64,000 nucleotides of DNA from Avena insularis (Eukaryota > Streptophyta > Magnoliopsida > Poales > Poaceae). The notes under the pieces are model-generated. The model made no database searches. It saw only the letters and a program-made list of their open reading frames with translations, and had not been told where the DNA came from. A program made the translations under genes and the position numbers. This document shows, in pieces, positions 59,961-64,000 of this stretch (its first letter is position 1; each line of letters begins with the position of its first letter). The stretch lies in NCBI GenBank assembly GCA_023614405.1, contig CM042689.1, forward strand, positions 277,829,533-277,893,532, written 5' to 3'.

Positions 59961-60179
59961 TACTTAGGTATGGCAGGCGGAGAGGTGACGGCCAGGTTGA
60001 CCTATCAGGTGATCGTCTTCTGCACCCTGTTGGATGGACGCCCTTTTTGTATCATCATAGCCCCCAGCGGTCGTGGGTATGGATCTGCTCCATTTTTTGG
60101 GGTCGGGGAAGGTGCGGGCTGCACGGGTGATCCAGGTGGCAAAGGTGGGGCTCTGTGTGTGATGGCTCCTGGGGCGGGG

Positions 60180-60936
60180 GCAAATCCTGGATTCACTTCC
60201 TAGCACCGCATCTGGAACTCCCAGCAATCTTTGAGCATGTGACTGGCTTTCCTTTTGCCATCATGCTTGTCGATGTAGAAATGGATGGTGTAGGGACCAG
60301 ATAGTTTGTCGAGTGTAGAGGGCTTGTCATCATGGTTGCGGCGCTGCCATGTTTGTGATGGCTTTCCACTATCGCGGTAGTTGTTGCTGCGATATTCGTT
60401 GTTGCGGTTTCCATCCTCGCGGCGGTCAGCGTAGCCATCCGTGACCATGTCGACCTCTTCACACTCATCATAGACGCGCGCTCTTCTTTTCCCCCGGCGA
60501 TCGTGTCTGTGGCCGAAGTCGTCTTCATCATTCGAACATGTTCGATTGACGGCATCTTGCCATCAGCCTAGCGATTGGCGATGTCCATCAGATGGTCAAT
60601 GGTATTGGGCTTGACGCGTCCGAGCTCTTCTCTGAATTCACGGCGCCTTACACCGATGTTGAAGGCGTCGATTGCCCTTTCCTCCGAGATGTTCTCGGTG
60701 GAGTTCTTAATGATAGACCAACGTTGTATGTACGAGCGGATGGACTCATTGGAGCATTGGCAACAGGCGTGTAGCTCCTCTATTGAAGCCGGACTTTTGC
60801 TGGTGCCTTTGAAATTGCGGATGAATTAGTACACCAGCTCTTCCCAACTACGAATGGATCCAGAGGGGAGGTTATTAAGCCAGGCTCTGGCCACGCCCGC
60901 CAGCTGCAGCTGAAGGCATTGCATGGATGTGTTTTT
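60180..60936 (-). pseudogene. gag: G gag, N-terminally truncated
   Basis: The minus strand starts abruptly at 60936 inside the Gag core (MQCLQLQLAGVARAWLNNLP), missing roughly the first 200 residues. It continues with a stop near 60827, IRSYIQRWSIIKNSTENISEERAI, a charged Arg/Asn/Asp-rich region, and a PSTLDKLSGPYTIHFYIDKHDGKRK segment before the junction with protease. No intact zinc knuckle is seen. The abrupt start coincides with the Copia C1 fragment at 60937. Confidence 0.7.
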
Positions 60937-61094
60937 GCTCCATTAATCCATCCAGAGTAAATATCGCTATGAAAGATCAAATATTATCATACTCAACTTC
61001 TTGAACATTGTTGTAAACTCTTTACCAACATGTCGGCAATTTAATAGATGTGAAAACATCCATGTCTATTTATAGATCCAAACACGACCGATAG
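60937..61094 (-). repeat. Misplaced copy of C1 reverse-transcriptase sequence
   Basis: 158 bp matching C1 at 23119-23277 with about 18 differences, ending in the same GATAG. It lies inside G, between the right LTR and gag, where primer site and leader should be. Together with the LTR it makes a direct repeat of about 660 bp with the left end of G (23119-23781). The GATAG-LTR-GATAG arrangement at 61090-61603 is that of a solo LTR in C1. Confidence 0.75.
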
Positions 61095-61598
61095 TGACGA
61101 GGTTTGAATTCATCAATGCCCATTGTTATGGACTTGGGTTTTGGATAAGAAGGGGAAGCTAGAGATCACAGAACGGCTAACATACTCGCAACACGAGGAC
61201 ACACGGTTTACCCAGGTTCATGCCCCGGAGGGAAAACCCTACTCCTGTTTGTCTGTTCTTGATTGATGGTGATGCCGATGATTACAAGGGTGCGCAGATG
61301 CAATCTGGCGTGAGGTGTGTTCTAGGGTATGAGGTAATATCCTCCTCACCGTGCCTTCCTGGCCTTTATATGGGGAGGCCAGGTCTCGGGTAGGTCGAGT
61401 CAGTTACGAATTAGGGTTGTCCCCTTTGAAATTCTATCTACACTTTAGTCGTGTCCTCCAAGAAGTCGATTTCTCTCCAGGCTTGGGCCATCCAAAGTCT
61501 CCTTGGCTTTCACGATTGCATCAGGTCCTGCTTGTGGGCCTCCACTGGGCTGGACCGGGTAGGCTAACCTCAGGTACCCGTCAGGCATATCCATGTCA
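61095..61598 (-). repeat. G LTR, right copy
   Basis: 504 bp, same length as the left LTR, about 10% different. GATAG occurs on both sides (61090-61094 and 61599-61603), so by its flanks it looks like a solo LTR as well as the 5' LTR of G. A TATA-like CATATAAAGG lies near 61374-61365 on the minus strand. Confidence 0.8.
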
Positions 61599-61603
61599 GA
61601 TAG

Positions 61604-62336
61604 GTTTTACACCTTCCCGGAGGGTCTTCCAAGTTCAAAAACTTGATTTCTCGTGTACGGAACTATCACGGATTTTATGGCTTCAAGTCATTTGACGGAG
61701 TCAGGGCCCATCATCGCTTATTTTCATGTAGATGGTTCATCATTGTCAAACAATAATGATTTGCTCTCAAATCTTAGTATTTGATTGTTTACCCGGCCTA
61801 TTCAGTTAAATAGGAACTTAGACCTCCGTGACCACAACCATTGAGGCACGTGATCCATGAGCATTGTTGCTGCCTCCGGGACACTTTCCAGTGCTGCGCA
61901 ACTCAGCACATATAGCTAAGGTTCAATAACTTTATCAAAGTTCTATTGTCCTCCTACTTAAATTTTCATGAAAAAAATCCTTCTCAAGAAACTTGACGTT
62001 CTAAGTGACAAATACTTTTGCCTTCGGTGTTATGGAGGAATACCCAATGTTTATTCGAAATAACCTACAAAGACATGCTCATCCGACTTTGGTTGTAAAC
62101 ATTTTACTAATGCCTAGCATACCAATGTTTAAGAAAGGACAACTTGGGTTTATCCCAAACCATAACTTATATGGTGTCATTTCAACGGATCACGATGGAG
62201 CTCTTTTTAGTGTAAAAGCGGTAGTCTCTAAAGCTTTAATCTTTAAAATATAATGGAAATTTTACAAATGACACCATTGATCTTACCATGTCAAAAAAGG
62301 TTTCATTACATATCTCGAATACTCCATACTCCTTTG
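61604..62336 (-). pseudogene. pol: C1 integrase and start of reverse transcriptase
   Basis: Directly after the C1 LTR the minus strand shows decayed integrase: FFDMVRSMVSF near 62290, ALETTAFTLKRAPS near 62210, and SVEMTPYKLWFGINPSCPFL near 62170. The C-terminal region follows, and then NLEDPPGKV near 61620, the start of Copia reverse transcriptase, up to the GATAG site. Primer site, gag, protease and the integrase zinc domain are all deleted. The plus-strand frame 62005-62253 is the antisense shadow of this integrase. Confidence 0.7.
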
Positions 62337-63007
62337 TGTAGGGTTCATTGCATGGAAAACAAAAAATTCTATCGCATGAACACACAAAACCAAGAACTAA
62401 TCTATGGCAAAGCCAAGATCTAATCTACGACATCGGTGCAACGAGATAGTAGATTACTAACCCTCGTAGATCCAAAGCGGTTAACGAGATCGGATTCGCG
62501 TGATTAATGTAGTTGATCACTTGCCGATCTCAAGATCATGTAGATGATCCTTCCGGCACCATGATCCGGCAGCGCTTCCGCAGTCGGTCACACGTACGGT
62601 AGTCGATGAAGACCTTCATCTCCCTTGTTCCAGCAGGACAGTGGAGGTTGTAGATCTCCTCGGAATCCCAGTAGCACGATGGTGTGGTGGTGGTGGTGGA
62701 GGAGAGATTTCTACAGGGCTTCGCCTAAGCCGGAGTAGTATGGTGGATGAGAGAGAGAGGTGCGCTGGCTAGGGTTTAGGCGCCAAGGCTTGAGATGCCA
62801 AGGGGGGCGCCCCACCCCTCCTTATATGGGAGCGAGCTGACGAACAAGGGCCTCCCAACCCTATCTGAGTTGCCCCCCCAACTCGGCTAGCAAGGGAGAC
62901 TCCTTCCCCAACACGTCTAGGAAGAGGGGAGTTGTAAACTTGCCTTTCAAGTTTTCCCTTTCCTTCCCAAACTAGGATTTGACTTTTCAAACTAGGGTTT
63001 GACCCTA
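62337..63007 (-). repeat. C1 5' LTR, truncated
   Basis: 671 bp. On the minus strand it ends TTTTTTGTTTTCCATGCA...CCCTACA at 62337, like the A1 LTR end. A TATA-like CCATATAAGG lies near 62827-62818. The outer part is cut at 63007 by another repeat. A GGT/GGTGGT run is at 62680-62700. Confidence 0.7.
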
Positions 63008-64000
63008 CTGAAAGGATACGGATGTCGCCTAGAGGGGGGTGAATAGGTGATTAAAACTTTTCCTAGAGTGGCTCAACAAAGGCGGAATAAAACTAGTGTT
63101 TACTTTGTTAAGCACAACGTAGAACAACTAAGGTTCACCTATGTGCACCAACAACTTATGCTAAGCAATACAAGCAACAAAGTGATAGCAAGATATATAT
63201 TACTTCAAGCACGAAGGCTATCACAATGTAAAGTGCATAAGTAAAGAGCTCGGGTATAGAGATAACCGAGGCACGCGGGGACACCGATATTTTACCGAGT
63301 TCCTCCCAACATGGAGTACGTCTTGTTTGGAGAGGGGGTGGTATCAAACCACCAACGCCACAAAATGCCTCCCTTATTCTCGGGTGAATCTCACCCCAAC
63401 GGGATCGATCCATGCTTCCACTATCGGTGCACTTGTCGGTGGCAAACGAAACCTCTCACAAGGTTGGGGCACTTCTCCACAACTTAATTGGAGGCTCCCA
63501 ACAAACGCCACAAAAGGCCTCAACAAATGCCACCAAGGCCACAAAACCGTCTAGGGTTCCAAGAACCCAAGAGGGACAAGCTCCAATGAGTAACTCAAAC
63601 CAAATCCTCCGAGGAGAACACAAACCGATGCACCAAATGCAAATGGCAAGAACACCACAAAGGTGTTCAAATCCTTCTCTCCCAAATTCCACCAAAGCTA
63701 CAAAAGCTTATGGGGGAATAAGAGAGGAAGAACAATGGAGGAAATCCACAAAAGACTCCAAGATCTAGATCCCAATATGTTCCCCTCACTTAGAGGAGAG
63801 ATTGATTGGTGGGATTGTAGATCTAGATCTCCTCTTTCAAATCCCTCAAGAATATGCAAGAATCATCGGAGATATTGAGAGAAAGCAAGCTCAAAAAGGT
63901 CAACAATGGAGGGGAAAACTTGCAAGAATGGTTAAGGAACCATTGGGGAAGAGGCCTCTTATATAGGTCCCTCCAAAATCCAACTGTTGCAGCCTAAAAA
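63008..64000. mobile_element. Start of an unclassified repeat, probably an LTR
   Basis: Begins TGAAAGGATACGGATG and includes GTCGCCTAGAGGGGGGTG, a word common in grass repeats, abruptly replacing C1 LTR sequence. A TATATAGG box lies near 63961-63968. The region 63350-63700 is rich in CCACAAA and CACCAAA words. No coding domain was found; frames such as 63412-63768 are low-complexity. The TG start and the insertion into another LTR suggest a retrotransposon end, but family and strand are open. Confidence 0.4.

Larger units (their letters stand above)
23278..61598 (-). mobile_element. Gypsy G: gag-pol element with antisense spliced ORF (Retand-like layout)
   Basis: The 504-bp LTRs at 23278-23781 and 61095-61598 begin TGA(C/T)GAGG and end CCATGTCA (plus-strand reading). 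The outer flanks are GATAG on both sides (23273-23277; 61599-61603). Minus-strand order from the right: LTR, 5'-truncated gag, protease, reverse transcriptase, RNase H, integrase. The 3' third carries a plus-strand ORF (37222-55686) with introns, then the purine tract and LTR. An antisense ORF between integrase and 3' LTR is a described trait of the Retand lineage. G is interrupted by G1b and LTR2. Between its right LTR and gag there is a piece of Copia C1 instead of a primer site and leader (see 60937-61094). LTRs differ by about 10%. Confidence 0.75.
20498..63007 (-). mobile_element. Copia C1: old, dismembered minus-strand element hosting the main nest
   Basis: Pieces on the minus strand, 5' to 3': 5' LTR (63007-62337), integrase and the start of reverse transcriptase (62336-61604), then after the G insertion, reverse transcriptase and RNase H remains (23277-21834), polypurine tract and 3' LTR (21818-20498). 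The two halves join at the GATAG target of G, where the Copia reverse-transcriptase reading is continuous on both sides (DPPGKV before, then GRVWIYK). The outer LTR ends are cut by the Athila-like element at 20498 and by another repeat at 63008. Primer site, gag and protease are absent. LTR termini are of the Angela/WIS/BARE type. It is the oldest element of the nest. Confidence 0.75.

Noticed and set aside
62005..62253. 82-codon plus-strand frame looking gene-like
   Set aside because: It is the exact antisense of decayed C1 integrase on the minus strand.
1..64000. Host protein genes, tRNA/rRNA genes, CRISPR arrays, MITEs or CACTA transposons
   Set aside because: No supporting structure was seen on either strand; all recognisable coding motifs are from retrotransposons.

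Overview
The window is intergenic DNA from a large, repeat-packed grass genome. It is almost certainly Triticeae (wheat, Aegilops or barley group): the Copia LTRs, the TGATACGTCC-type Athila LTR and the 4.6-kb LTRs are all typical of that tribe. I find no host protein gene, tRNA, rRNA or CRISPR array. Essentially every base can be assigned to a transposable element or its remains. Most long open frames are decayed gag-pol pieces, or chance frames inside LTRs.

Layout. (1) 1-2426: end of a large LTR whose start lies outside the window. (2) 2427-20497: a minus-strand, Athila-like gag-protease element with no polymerase. It is split by an 11-kb large-LTR element (LARD, 2967-13933, minus) and by a 5'-truncated LINE (16236-18632, minus). 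(3) 20498-63007: remains of an old minus-strand Copia element, here called C1. Its 3' LTR and reverse-transcriptase/RNase H remains lie at the left. Its 5' LTR fused to integrase remains lies 38 kb to the right. (4) Inside C1, at a GATAG target site, sits a Gypsy element, here called G (23278-61598, minus). G has 504-bp LTRs, gag-pol on the minus strand and an intron-bearing antisense ORF on the plus strand. (5) Inside G are two further nests. One is a truncated Gypsy, G1b (24952-37007), that contains Copia A1 (27128-36048, plus). The other is a single 6.7-kb LTR, LTR2 (39565-54320), that contains Copia A2 (45230-53292, plus). (6) 63008-64000: the beginning of another, unclassified repeat cut into the C1 LTR.

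Target-site duplications fix most of the order: CCAGA for A1, ACTAA for A2, GTCCT for LTR2, GATAG for G, TCTGT/TCTGC for the LARD and TAACTTCTT for the LINE. The relative order is C1, then G, then G1b and LTR2, then A1 and A2. The Athila-like element entered the C1 3' LTR and later received the LARD and the LINE. LTR pairs differ by about 2-3% in A1 and A2, 5-6% in the LARD and about 10% in G (counted by eye), which agrees with this order.

No element looks autonomous: all carry stops, frameshifts, deletions or lost catalytic residues. The points most worth attention are the spliced antisense ORF of G, a signature of ectopic recombination at the right end of G, the zinc-knuckle-array ORF in the LARD, and the very long single LTR.
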